A DNA stretch of 13,283 nucleotides from Betaproteobacteria bacterium RBG_16_58_11 (GCA_001770235.1 MEQN01000130.1:15937-29219); one strand, 5' to 3'; counted from the stretch's first letter, positions 1 through 6,403 are shown. Notes: a model not told the origin generated them from the letters alone. Numbers and translations: made by a program.

Positions 1-333
1 CAAGTCGATGCCTGGTTCTGCGGCTTCAATCCAAGCCTGGTGGCGGTGGCGTGGATCGGTTTCGACCAGCCGCGCTCGCTGGGCGGCAATGAAACCGGCG
101 CCCAGGCCGCGCTGCCCATCTGGATGAACTACATGGGGCGGGCGCTCAAAGGCGAGCCGGAGATCGCGCCATCGGCGCCCGATGGCGTGGTCAGCGTGAT
201 CATCGATCCCGCGTCGGGCAAACGCTCAAGCGAGGGCCGCGCCGAGTTCTTCTATCAAGAAAATCTGCCGAGCGAACGCCCGAGCTGGGGCGACGAAGGC
301 GCGGGCGAGGATGTAAAGAGCCAGATTTTTTAG
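1..333 (+). CDS. mrcA: Penicillin-binding protein 1A, C-terminal fragment
   Basis: Class A penicillin-binding protein, a bifunctional glycosyltransferase/transpeptidase that polymerises and cross-links peptidoglycan in the periplasm. The frame is open from base 1 and ends at TAG 331-333, so only the last 110 residues are present and the catalytic motifs lie outside the window. The visible part, from DAWFCGFNPSLVAVAWIGFD through QAALPIWMNYM to the Asp-Gly-Val-Val and Ile-Asp-Pro-x-Ser-Gly segment, matches the end of the transpeptidase domain and the C-terminal tail of PBP1A proteins; the tail ends in an acidic, Glu/Asp/Gly-rich stretch. The next gene starts 10 bp downstream on the same strand. 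The family assignment rests on remembered sequence patterns; PBP1A is preferred over PBP1B because of the YQENLP-type ending. The upstream GTG at 40 is internal, not a start. Confidence 0.9.
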   Translation, partial: QVDAWFCGFNPSLVAVAWIGFDQPRSLGGNETGAQAALPIWMNYMGRALKGEPEIAPSAPDGVVSVIIDPASGKRSSEGRAEFFYQENLPSERPSWGDEGAGEDVKSQIF

Positions 334-343
334 CCGAATAAGC

Positions 344-958
344 ATGCCCCGCAACCATCACTCCCCCCGCAACCAAATGCGCGAACGCATCGCGCAACTC
401 GCTGCGCGTTTGATGGCCGCGGATGGCGTGCAGGATTTCGTGCTGGCCAAGCGCAAGGCCGCGCGCCAACTGGGCGCGGACGATACCCAAAACCTGCCCA
501 ACAATACCGAGATCGAGCAAGCGTTGCGCAACTATCACGAGTTGTATCAGCGCGACGAACAGCGCGAGCGCGTGCGCGAAATGCGCGGCCAGGCGCTGGC
601 GGCGATGCGCGAGCTCGCACCGTTCGACCCCCATCTCACCGGCGCCGTCTTGGCCGGCACGGCGACACGCTATTCCGGCATCAGCTTGATGCTGTTCACC
701 GACAGCCCGAAAGAGGTCGAGTTATATCTGCTCAACCGCAATCTCCCGTTCAAGTGCGGCGAGAAGCGTTACCGCTTCGGCGACAGCCTGCGCAGCGTGC
801 CGGTTTTGCTGTTCACCGGCGGCGAGCATGAGGGTGTTGAGATCGCCATTTTCTCGACAGCGGATTTGCGCCAGGCGCCACGCCACGCCGGGGATGGCCG
901 GCCCGTGGATAAAGCGCGCCGGGCCGAAGTCGAGGCCTTGCTCGAGACCGATCCCTAA
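344..958 (+). CDS. Conserved protein of unknown function, possible nucleotidyltransferase-like fold
   Basis: A 204-residue soluble protein with no signal peptide or membrane segment. The N-terminal 90 residues are helical and charged, starting with IAQLAARLMAADGVQDF then KRKAARQLG, and followed by an Arg/Glu-rich helix around residues 65-90. The C-terminal half has an alpha/beta look, with LTGAVLAGTATRYSGI followed by LMLFTDSPKEVELYLLN. That segment vaguely resembles the beginning of a nucleotidyltransferase fold (Gly-x-x-x-Gly then an acidic strand), but the canonical paired catalytic acids are not clear, so activity cannot be claimed. I recall similar unnamed proteins in betaproteobacteria. 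The start at ATG 344 has no clear ribosome-binding site; ATG 377 (residue 12) is an alternative just before the conserved part. Only 10 bp separate it from the PBP1A stop, so it is probably co-transcribed with that gene. Confidence 0.8.
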   Translation: MPRNHHSPRNQMRERIAQLAARLMAADGVQDFVLAKRKAARQLGADDTQNLPNNTEIEQALRNYHELYQRDEQRERVREMRGQALAAMRELAPFDPHLTGAVLAGTATRYSGISLMLFTDSPKEVELYLLNRNLPFKCGEKRYRFGDSLRSVPVLLFTGGEHEGVEIAIFSTADLRQAPRHAGDGRPVDKARRAEVEALLETDP

Positions 959-1103
959 GCGCTTGATCTCATGTGGGTTGGAAATAGGGTGCCGGGTGTG
1001 CGGGACGTGAAAGCAGGTCGCCGGGCCGTCAAAACATCGTCATAGTCGTTGCCGGCCTGACGAATCCTGGTTGCTCGCCGCCCCAACTTTGAATGCAGAC
1101 AGG

Positions 1104-1113
1104 CAAGCGCTTG
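1104..1113. promoter_or_regulatory. Palindrome CAAGCGCTTG, candidate activator site
   Basis: Perfect 10-bp palindrome centred about 47 bp upstream of the -24 element. A 9-bp copy (AAGCGCTTG) is at 957-965, overlapping the stop codon of the preceding gene. Position fits an enhancer for a sigma-54 activator such as PrsR, but the PrsR site is not known to me. The octamer AAGCGCTT also occurs in coding sequence near 8177 and 10807, which weakens the case. Confidence 0.3.
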
Positions 1114-1153
1114 TTTTTTTGCGACATTACCAGACCTGCCGGCCTCATGGCGC

Positions 1154-1169
1154 TGGCATGGAGTATGCT
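1154..1169 (+). promoter_or_regulatory. Sigma-54 (-24/-12) promoter for epsB-prsK operon
   Basis: The sequence TGGCATGGAGTATGCT matches the sigma-54 consensus TGGCACG-N4-TTGCW at all but two defined positions. The invariant GG (1155-1156) and GC (1167-1168) are correctly spaced with 10 bases between them. Transcription would begin near 1180, leaving a leader of about 45 nt before the ATG at 1225. The downstream product PrsR is a sigma-54 activator, so the site makes sense in context. No experimental support is available from sequence alone. Confidence 0.7.
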
Positions 1170-1224
1170 TTGGTAGCTCTGCCATTTGGCGAAAACAACA
1201 TTCACAAGCCCGTCGCCATTCAAC

Positions 1225-2616
1225 ATGATCCGCGTATTCAATTTCTACCTTTCCAAAGGGGTGCTCCTGCTGCTTGCGGTGGAGTCGCTGCTGTTGCTGG
1301 CCGCCGTGCCGCTGGGAATCCATATGCGCTTTCGGGGCGCGTCTTGGGGGCCTGAGGCGGCGGTCATCTGGGCCAATGCCGCAGTGTTCCTGATGCTGGG
1401 CATCGTCGTGCTCAGCGCATTCGGGCTCTACCGCCGTGATTTCGAGGAAGGCCTGGGCAGCATGCTATTCCGCGTCGGGGCCAGCTTCCTGCTCATCCTG
1501 GCCGGCATGGCGCTGGTGTATTACTTATTCCCCGGCATCTACCTCGGGCGCGGCGCGCTCGGAACGGCGTGCCTGATCGGCCTTGGCGCCGTAGTGCTGG
1601 GGCGAGTGATGTTCTTCCGTTGGGCTGATCTGGAGATTCTCAAACACCGCGTGCTGGTGCTGGGCACCGGCACGCGCGCGTCCAAGGTGGTGGAGCTGCT
1701 GCGCGGAGGCGACAGCCACCGGCGCATGCATGTCGTGGGGTTTCTGCCGCTGCAGGGCGTGCACCACTTCGTGGATCACGGCCTCATCCTGCCGGACCAG
1801 GCCAAGCTGTCCGAAATCGTCGATAAATATCAAATCGATGAAATCGTGATCGCCGTGCGGGAGCGGCGCGGCGGCGGTCTGCCGGTGAATGAGTTGCTCG
1901 ACTGCCGGCTGAAAGGCGTGCATGTGGTGGAACTGTCCACTTTCTTCGAGCGCGAACGCGGCCAAGTGCAACTGGAATCGCTCAACGCGAGCTGGATGGT
2001 ATTGTCGGATGGATTTCAGCAGGGTATCGTGCGCGACATGGTGAAGCGGCTATTTGACCTGTTCGTCAGCTTTACCATTCTCGTTCTGGCCCTGCCGGTC
2101 ATGATTTTGACCATGCTGCTCATCGCGTGGGAATCGGGTTTCCCTATTCTGTACCGGCAGGAACGTGTCGGCCAGGGCGGGCGCATTTTCACCATTTATA
2201 AATTTCGCAGCATGGTGCAAAACGCCGAAAAAGACGGCGCGCCACAGTGGGCGCAGGCGGACGATGCGCGGGTCACGCCCGTCGGCAATGTGATACGCAT
2301 GCTGCGCATCGACGAGCTGCCCCAAATCTTCAACGTGTTGCGCGGCGATATGAGCTTCGTCGGCCCGCGCCCGGAGCGCCCCTTCTTTGTCGATCAACTG
2401 ATCGAGCAAGTTCCCTACTACGCCTCGCGTCACAGCATCAAGCCCGGCATCACCGGCTGGGCGCAGGTGCGTTATGCCTATGGCGCCTCCCTCGAAGATG
2501 CGATCGAAAAATTGCAATTTGACCTCTACTATGTAAAAAATCACACCTTCTTTTTGGATCTGTTGATCTTGTTTCAAACTACGCAAGTCGTGCTGTTTGG
2601 CAAAGGGGCAAGGTAA
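1225..2616 (+). CDS. epsB: XrtA/PEP-CTERM system sugar transferase (undecaprenyl-phosphate glycosyl-1-phosphate transferase, EpsB type)
   Basis: Inner-membrane enzyme of 463 residues expected to transfer a hexose-1-phosphate from a nucleotide sugar to undecaprenyl phosphate, the first step of exopolysaccharide repeat-unit assembly. Four hydrophobic segments fill residues 10-140, followed by a Rossmann-like nucleotide-binding segment (VLVLGTGTRASKVVELL), a re-entrant membrane helix near residues 275-300, and the catalytic C-terminal domain with YRQERVGQGG, YKFRSM (325-330), the acidic pair Asp363-Glu364 in RIDELPQIFNVL and GDMSFVGPRPE. This is the PEP-CTERM-associated branch of the WcaJ/PssY family (TIGR03013-like) at the usual length. 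The start at ATG 1225 is chosen because the family begins with MIRVFN; the frame is open back to a TTG at 1186 but that extension looks non-coding. No clear Shine-Dalgarno is visible. prsK starts 9 bp after the stop. Confidence 0.95.
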   Translation: MIRVFNFYLSKGVLLLLAVESLLLLAAVPLGIHMRFRGASWGPEAAVIWANAAVFLMLGIVVLSAFGLYRRDFEEGLGSMLFRVGASFLLILAGMALVYYLFPGIYLGRGALGTACLIGLGAVVLGRVMFFRWADLEILKHRVLVLGTGTRASKVVELLRGGDSHRRMHVVGFLPLQGVHHFVDHGLILPDQAKLSEIVDKYQIDEIVIAVRERRGGGLPVNELLDCRLKGVHVVELSTFFERERGQVQLESLNASWMVLSDGFQQGIVRDMVKRLFDLFVSFTILVLALPVMILTMLLIAWESGFPILYRQERVGQGGRIFTIYKFRSMVQNAEKDGAPQWAQADDARVTPVGNVIRMLRIDELPQIFNVLRGDMSFVGPRPERPFFVDQLIEQVPYYASRHSIKPGITGWAQVRYAYGASLEDAIEKLQFDLYYVKNHTFFLDLLILFQTTQVVLFGKGAR

Positions 2617-2625
2617 GCCGGCAAT

Positions 2626-4755
2626 ATGGGTGACACCACACTAAACATCGGGGCAGTCAGCTACGGCATCGCTGCGGCCGCGTTTTTGCTGCTGACCGGG
2701 CTGCTGGTTTCCGGCTGGCGCGGCAAATTCCAAGGCGCGCTACTGGCCGCCGCCGCCGGGGTGACCGCCTTATGGGCGGGATTGAGCGCGTATGCCAGTG
2801 CCGCCGGCGGTGCGATGGCCGCCCTGGCCGACCTGCTGGAAATCACTCGCGACGGCCTGTGGCTGCTGTTTTTGTGGAAGCTGCTAGTGTCGCGCGCGTT
2901 GCCGGAGGACGTCCCAACCCAACAGCGAATGAAGCGCTGGTTTGGGTTGGGCGCCCTCCTGTTCGGCGTCATTTTTATCGCCACCTTGGGGCTTCATACG
3001 CATTTGATCGCGCTCTCGGCGCAAATGAAGTTCACCACGATTATCATCGGGCGCGTGATACTCGCCGTGATCGGCTTGGCCTTGGTAGAGCAGCTCTACC
3101 GCAATGCACCCGAGGCGCAGCGTTGGGCCATCAAATACTTTTGCCTGGGCCTGGGGGCGCTGTTCGCGTATGACTTCTATCTCTATTCCGACGCCATGCT
3201 ATTCCATGTCGCGGATGCCGGCATTTGGAGCGCGCGCGGCTTCGTCAATGCCTTGCTGGCGCCGCTGATCGCGGTATCCGCCGCGCGCAATCCGCATTGG
3301 TCGTTGGAGGTTCACGTATCGCGGCGCGTGGTGTTTCACAGCGCCGCGTTGTTTGGCGCTGGGGTCTATTTATTGGTCATGGCCGCTGCGGGGTATTACA
3401 TCCGGCTGTTCGGCGGCAATTGGGGCGGGGTGCTGCAAGTCGCCTTTCTTTTCGGCGCGGCGGTCGTTTTGCTGGCCGTCCTGTTTTCCGGCGCGTTGCG
3501 GGCGCGGCTCAAGGTTTTTTTGAGCAAACACTTTTTCAATTACAAGTACGACTACCGGGAAGAATGGCTGCGCTTTACCCATACGCTTTCCGCCGGCGAG
3601 CCGGGCTTGAAATTGCGTCAGCGCTCGCTGCAAGCCGTGGCGGAGTTGGTGGATAGCCCGGCCGCCGCGCTGTGGGTGGAAGAGGGCGGCGTATTTCGTC
3701 AAGCGGCGCAGTGGAATCTGCCCGCCCTGAGTGAGATCGAAGACGAACATTGTTCGCTGTGCCGCTTTCTCGCCGAGCGGCAATGGGTGGTTAATCTCAA
3801 GGAGTACGTCAAAGACCCGGATATCTACGGCGAGCTCCGGCTACCGGCATGGATGGAGGCTTTGCCGCGCGCCTGGCTCATCACGCCCTTGATTTTGCAT
3901 GAGCAGTTAATGGGCTTCATCGTGCTGGCCGAATCCCGCAGCCCGCGCGATTTCAACTGGGAAGACAGCGATTTGCTCAAAACCGCCGGGCGGCAAGTGG
4001 CGGTGTATCTGGCGCAAATCCAAGCCACGGAAGCGCTGGTCCAGGCGCGCCAATTCGAATCCTTCAACCGCTTGTCCACTTACGTCGTGCATGATTTAAA
4101 AAACATCGTCGCGCAGTTGTCCTTGCTGCTCGCCAATGCGCAAAAGCACAAGCACAATCCGGCATTCCAGGAAGACATGCTCGCCACCGTGGATAACGCC
4201 GCGCAACGGATGACCCGGCTGCTTGCGCAATTGCGCACCGGGTATCAAACCGCGCAGCAAGCGACCGGGGTGGATTTAATTCCCTTGCTTGAACGCCTGA
4301 TGAAAGAAAAATCCCACTTCCGCCCCGCGCCGCAGTTGCGCGCACCGGCGCAACCGGTATGGGTGATCGCGGACAGGGAGCGCTTGTCGCGCGTGCTGGG
4401 CCATTTGGTTCAAAACGCGATCGAAGCGACGCCGGATACCGGCACGGTGGAAATCGTGCTGGAAACGCAAGGCGAACAAGCTCGAATTACGGTGCAAGAT
4501 AACGGCCGGGGCATGGACGAAGAATTTATACGCGACAAATTATTCCGTCCCTTCGAAACCACCAAGGCAACCGGTATGGGTATCGGTGCTTATGAATGCC
4601 GGGAGTACGTGCGCGAACTGCGGGGTGAGATCAATGTGGTAAGCCAGCTTGATCAGGGCACGACTTTTACGGTGAGTTTGCCGCAGTGCAAATCGGTGGC
4701 GCAAGATATAGAACAATCGCCTAACGGTCATGGCGTTGGTCATGCGGGATTATGA
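2626..4755 (+). CDS. prsK: XrtA/PEP-CTERM system histidine kinase PrsK
   Basis: Membrane sensor kinase, 709 residues, partner of the PrsR regulator encoded downstream. The first ~290 residues carry about eight or nine hydrophobic segments, a module typical of this family (TIGR02916). A GAF domain follows at about 320-470. The dimerisation/phosphoacceptor helix has VVHDLKN with His489. The ATPase domain shows the N box (QNAIEA, Asn597), the G1 box DNGRGMD (625-631), the F box LFRPFETT and the G2 box GMGIGA (650-655). The signal is unknown. An unusual HCSLC stretch (His375, Cys376, Cys379) lies within the GAF region. The last ~25 residues beyond the ATPase domain are probably unstructured, and their DNA forms one arm of a 12-bp inverted repeat spanning the stop codon. 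The gene starts 9 bp after epsB, so the two are almost certainly one transcript. Length is normal for the family. Confidence 0.96.
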   Translation: MGDTTLNIGAVSYGIAAAAFLLLTGLLVSGWRGKFQGALLAAAAGVTALWAGLSAYASAAGGAMAALADLLEITRDGLWLLFLWKLLVSRALPEDVPTQQRMKRWFGLGALLFGVIFIATLGLHTHLIALSAQMKFTTIIIGRVILAVIGLALVEQLYRNAPEAQRWAIKYFCLGLGALFAYDFYLYSDAMLFHVADAGIWSARGFVNALLAPLIAVSAARNPHWSLEVHVSRRVVFHSAALFGAGVYLLVMAAAGYYIRLFGGNWGGVLQVAFLFGAAVVLLAVLFSGALRARLKVFLSKHFFNYKYDYREEWLRFTHTLSAGEPGLKLRQRSLQAVAELVDSPAAALWVEEGGVFRQAAQWNLPALSEIEDEHCSLCRFLAERQWVVNLKEYVKDPDIYGELRLPAWMEALPRAWLITPLILHEQLMGFIVLAESRSPRDFNWEDSDLLKTAGRQVAVYLAQIQATEALVQARQFESFNRLSTYVVHDLKNIVAQLSLLLANAQKHKHNPAFQEDMLATVDNAAQRMTRLLAQLRTGYQTAQQATGVDLIPLLERLMKEKSHFRPAPQLRAPAQPVWVIADRERLSRVLGHLVQNAIEATPDTGTVEIVLETQGEQARITVQDNGRGMDEEFIRDKLFRPFETTKATGMGIGAYECREYVRELRGEINVVSQLDQGTTFTVSLPQCKSVAQDIEQSPNGHGVGHAGL

Positions 4756-4772
4756 GGGTTGCCATGACCGTT
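4723..4772 (+). repeat. 12-bp perfect inverted repeat spanning the prsK stop codon
   Basis: AACGGTCATGGC at 4723-4734 pairs perfectly with GCCATGACCGTT at 4761-4772 across a 26-nt loop that contains the prsK stop. GGTCATG occurs again inside the loop at 4738-4744, giving an alternative pairing with the right arm. The right arm is followed by TCCCTCTCC, not a T-run, so it is not a standard intrinsic terminator. It may be an mRNA stability or attenuation hairpin, or an edge of the adjacent repeat element. Confidence 0.6.
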
Positions 4773-4871
4773 TCCCTCTCCCCGCAAGGGGGACGCCGGT
4801 GGGTACCCCGCTGCTGTGCAGCGACCCTTCCGCAGTCTCCTAGCTCTCCCCCGCAAGCGGGAGAGAGGGAT
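4773..4871. repeat. REP/BIME-like palindromic repeat doublet between prsK and prsR
   Basis: About 99 bp with two similar hairpin units: CTCTCCCCGCAAG starting at 4776 and CTCTCCCCCGCAAG starting at 4844, 68 bp apart, each followed by a G-rich complementary arm. The outer ends also pair (CCCTCTCCC at 4774 with GGGAGAGAGGG at 4859-4869), and a small hairpin GCTGC-TGT-GCAGC lies between them at 4810-4822. The look is that of dispersed intergenic palindromic repeats common in proteobacterial genomes. Whether it is repeated elsewhere cannot be seen here. No transposase or coding potential of its own is visible. Confidence 0.6.
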
Positions 4872-4875
4872 ACGG

Positions 4876-4890
4876 ACTCGCTTCGCGAGT
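4876..4890 (+). other. Hairpin just upstream of the prsR ribosome-binding site
   Basis: ACTCGC (4876-4881) and GCGAGT (4885-4890) form a perfect 6-bp stem with a TTC loop, 12 nt before the AAGGAG at 4903. It could protect or expose the translation start in the mRNA, or be the tail of the neighbouring repeat element. Function is inferred only. Confidence 0.45.
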
Positions 4891-4902
4891 GTCAAGTTAT
4901 AC

Positions 4903-4908
4903 AAGGAG
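4903..4908 (+). promoter_or_regulatory. Ribosome-binding site deciding the prsR GTG start
   Basis: AAGGAG lies 6 nt before GTG 4915. It fixes the start at a GTG rather than at the in-frame upstream position 4816, which would translate the repeat element. Confidence 0.85.
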
Positions 4909-4914
4909 CAGCGG

Positions 4915-6297
4915 GTGCCTAACGAAGAAAACCAACAATCAAAAAACCTCCTGCTCTTGGTCGAAGACGATTTGGGCCTGCAAAAACAGCTTAAATGGAG
5001 CTTCGATGACCTGGAGGTGGTGATTGCCGGCGACCGCGAAGCGGCGCTGGCGGCGGTGCGCCGCTATGAACCGCCGGTGGTGACGCTCGATCTCGGCCTG
5101 CCGCCGGATGCGGATGGCGCAACGGAGGGTTTGGCCACGCTGGAGCAAATTTTAGCGCTGGCGCCCAGCACCAAGGTCATCGTCGTCTCCGGCAACCAAG
5201 ACCGCGCCAACGCGGTAAAAGCGGTGGCGCTCGGCGCTTATGATTTCTACCACAAGCCGATCGAGCCCGACATTCTGCGCCTGATCGTCAACCGCGCGCT
5301 GCACCTGCACCAGTTGGAGGCGGAAAATCGCAAACTGCAAGTGCGCCAAGGCGCGGCGCTGCAAGGCATCATCACCGGCAGCGCGGTGATGCAAAAAATT
5401 TGCCGCACCGTGGAAAAAGTCGCGCCGGTCGATGCCACGGTCTTGCTGCTCGGCGATTCCGGCACCGGCAAGGAATTGTTCGCGCGCGCGCTGCATGATC
5501 TTTCGCCGCGCGCGAGCCAACGCTTTGTCGCGATCAACTGCGCCGCGATCCCGGAAAATCTGCTGGAAAGCGAATTGTTCGGCTATGAAAAAGGCGCGTT
5601 CACCGGCGCCAGCAAACAAACCAAGGGCAAAATCGAATACGCCGACCACGGCACCCTGTTCCTGGACGAAGTCGGCGACCTGCCGTTCCCGCTGCAAGCC
5701 AAGCTGCTGCGTTTTTTGCAAGAGCGGGTGGTCGAGCACCTCGGCGGGCGCGAAGAAATCCCGGTCGATGTGCGCGTGGTGTGCGCCACCCATCAAGACC
5801 TGCGGCGCCTGATCGAACAAGGCCGTTTCCGCGAGGATTTGTTCTACCGCATCAGCGAGATCACCATCAACATCCCGCCGCTCAGGGAGCGCGAGGGTGA
5901 CGCCTTGTTGCTGGCGCATGCCTTCCTCGAAAGATACAACGCGCAATATGGCAAGGCCCTGAAAGGCTTCACGCCCGATGCCTGCGCCGCGATCGAGAAC
6001 CATGCCTGGCCCGGCAATGTGCGCGAAATGGAAAATTGCCTTAAGCGCGCCGTCATCATGAGCGAGAATAATCGCCTCAGCGCACAAGATCTGGGGCTCA
6101 CGGTCAACGAAGCGGAAGCGGCCCCGCTGAATCTGCGTCAAGTGCGGGAGATTGCCGAACGCGACGCGGTCAATAAAGCGATCAGCCGGGTGAACGGCAA
6201 CATCGCGCGCGCGGCGGAGTTGCTTGGCGTATCGCGGCCGACGCTGTATGACATGCTCGGGCGCTTCGGGATTCAGACGAAAGACCAAGTCAAATAG
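4915..6297 (+). CDS. prsR: PEP-CTERM-box response regulator PrsR, sigma-54-dependent activator
   Basis: NtrC-type response regulator of 460 residues that receives phosphate from PrsK and activates sigma-54 promoters of XrtA/PEP-CTERM genes. The receiver domain occupies residues 12-130, with the acidic pair Asp18-Asp19, phosphoacceptor Asp59, Ser92 and Lys114. The AAA+ domain spans about 150-385, with Walker A GDSGTGK (180-186), the sigma-54 contact loop GAFTGA (227-232), Walker B LFLDE (248-252) and the arginine-finger region RFREDLFYR. A Fis-type helix-turn-helix follows at about 410-457 (NIARAAELLGVSRPTLYDML). All key residues are intact, so it should be active. The GTG start is set by a strong AAGGAG. 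In Zoogloea, PrsK, PrsR and RpoN have been linked to control of PEP-CTERM genes and floc formation (established knowledge as I recall it). Here a structured 159-bp spacer separates it from prsK. Confidence 0.97.
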   Translation: MPNEENQQSKNLLLLVEDDLGLQKQLKWSFDDLEVVIAGDREAALAAVRRYEPPVVTLDLGLPPDADGATEGLATLEQILALAPSTKVIVVSGNQDRANAVKAVALGAYDFYHKPIEPDILRLIVNRALHLHQLEAENRKLQVRQGAALQGIITGSAVMQKICRTVEKVAPVDATVLLLGDSGTGKELFARALHDLSPRASQRFVAINCAAIPENLLESELFGYEKGAFTGASKQTKGKIEYADHGTLFLDEVGDLPFPLQAKLLRFLQERVVEHLGGREEIPVDVRVVCATHQDLRRLIEQGRFREDLFYRISEITINIPPLREREGDALLLAHAFLERYNAQYGKALKGFTPDACAAIENHAWPGNVREMENCLKRAVIMSENNRLSAQDLGLTVNEAEAAPLNLRQVREIAERDAVNKAISRVNGNIARAAELLGVSRPTLYDMLGRFGIQTKDQVK

Positions 6298-6308
6298 CGG
6301 CTTGCGCG

Positions 6309-6344
6309 GAATATCATAGGAAAAGCGAAAATTCCCTGATATTC
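6309..6344 (+). repeat. Interrupted hairpin between prsR and prsT
   Basis: GAATATCA (6309-6316) pairs perfectly with TGATATTC (6337-6344); inside, GGAA (6319-6322) pairs with TTCC (6332-6335) around a 9-nt loop, making a 12-bp stem with a small internal bulge, starting 12 bp after the prsR stop. No T-run follows, so it is not a standard terminator. The stretch is AT-rich compared with its surroundings. It could be an operator or an mRNA processing or stability structure controlling prsT levels. Confidence 0.5.
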
Positions 6345-6398
6345 TCGAAAAAACTCGCGCACACAGATGCGATTTGTCATATCGCCAAACATTTCCAC

Positions 6399-6403
6399 GG
6401 AGG
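6399..6403 (+). promoter_or_regulatory. Ribosome-binding site deciding the first prsT start
   Basis: GGAGG lies 5 nt before ATG 6409, which opens directly into a lipoprotein signal peptide. This favours 6409 over the in-frame ATG at 6367. Confidence 0.85.

Larger units (their letters stand above)
959..1224 (+). other. Regulatory intergenic region upstream of epsB
   Basis: A 266-bp gap with no convincing gene. It holds the sigma-54 promoter at 1154-1169, a 10-bp palindrome at 1104-1113 with a 9-bp matching copy at the left edge (957-965), a 6-bp inverted repeat (TCGTCA 1037-1042 with TGACGA 1058-1063), and a 9-bp direct repeat TGCCGGCCT at 1050-1058 and 1137-1145. No intrinsic terminator for the upstream gene was recognised; the T-run at 1114-1120 is not preceded by a long GC hairpin. 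Confidence 0.6.

Noticed and set aside
1104-1120. Possible intrinsic terminator (palindrome plus T-run) after the gene at 344-958
   Set aside because: The 10-bp palindrome has no loop and the T-run begins within it, so it cannot form a stable terminator hairpin.
1186-1224. N-terminal extension of epsB from TTG 1186
   Set aside because: The family starts with MIRVFN-type sequence at ATG 1225; the extension would begin right at the predicted sigma-54 leader and has no ribosome-binding site.
4800-4815. Second possible sigma-54 site, TGGGTACCCCGCTGCT, upstream of prsR
   Set aside because: GG and GC spacing is right, but most other -24 positions mismatch and it lies inside the palindromic repeat element, so chance is more likely.
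4816-4914. N-terminal extension of prsR by 33 residues
   Set aside because: It would translate the palindromic repeat as Arg-rich sequence; AAGGAG at 4903-4908 points to GTG 4915, and receiver domains start close to the N-terminus.
5152-6288. Long open frame of 378 codons on the minus strand opposite prsR
   Set aside because: GC-rich coding DNA often leaves such antisense frames open; the plus strand encodes a complete, motif-rich regulator and the minus frame shows no recognisable domain.
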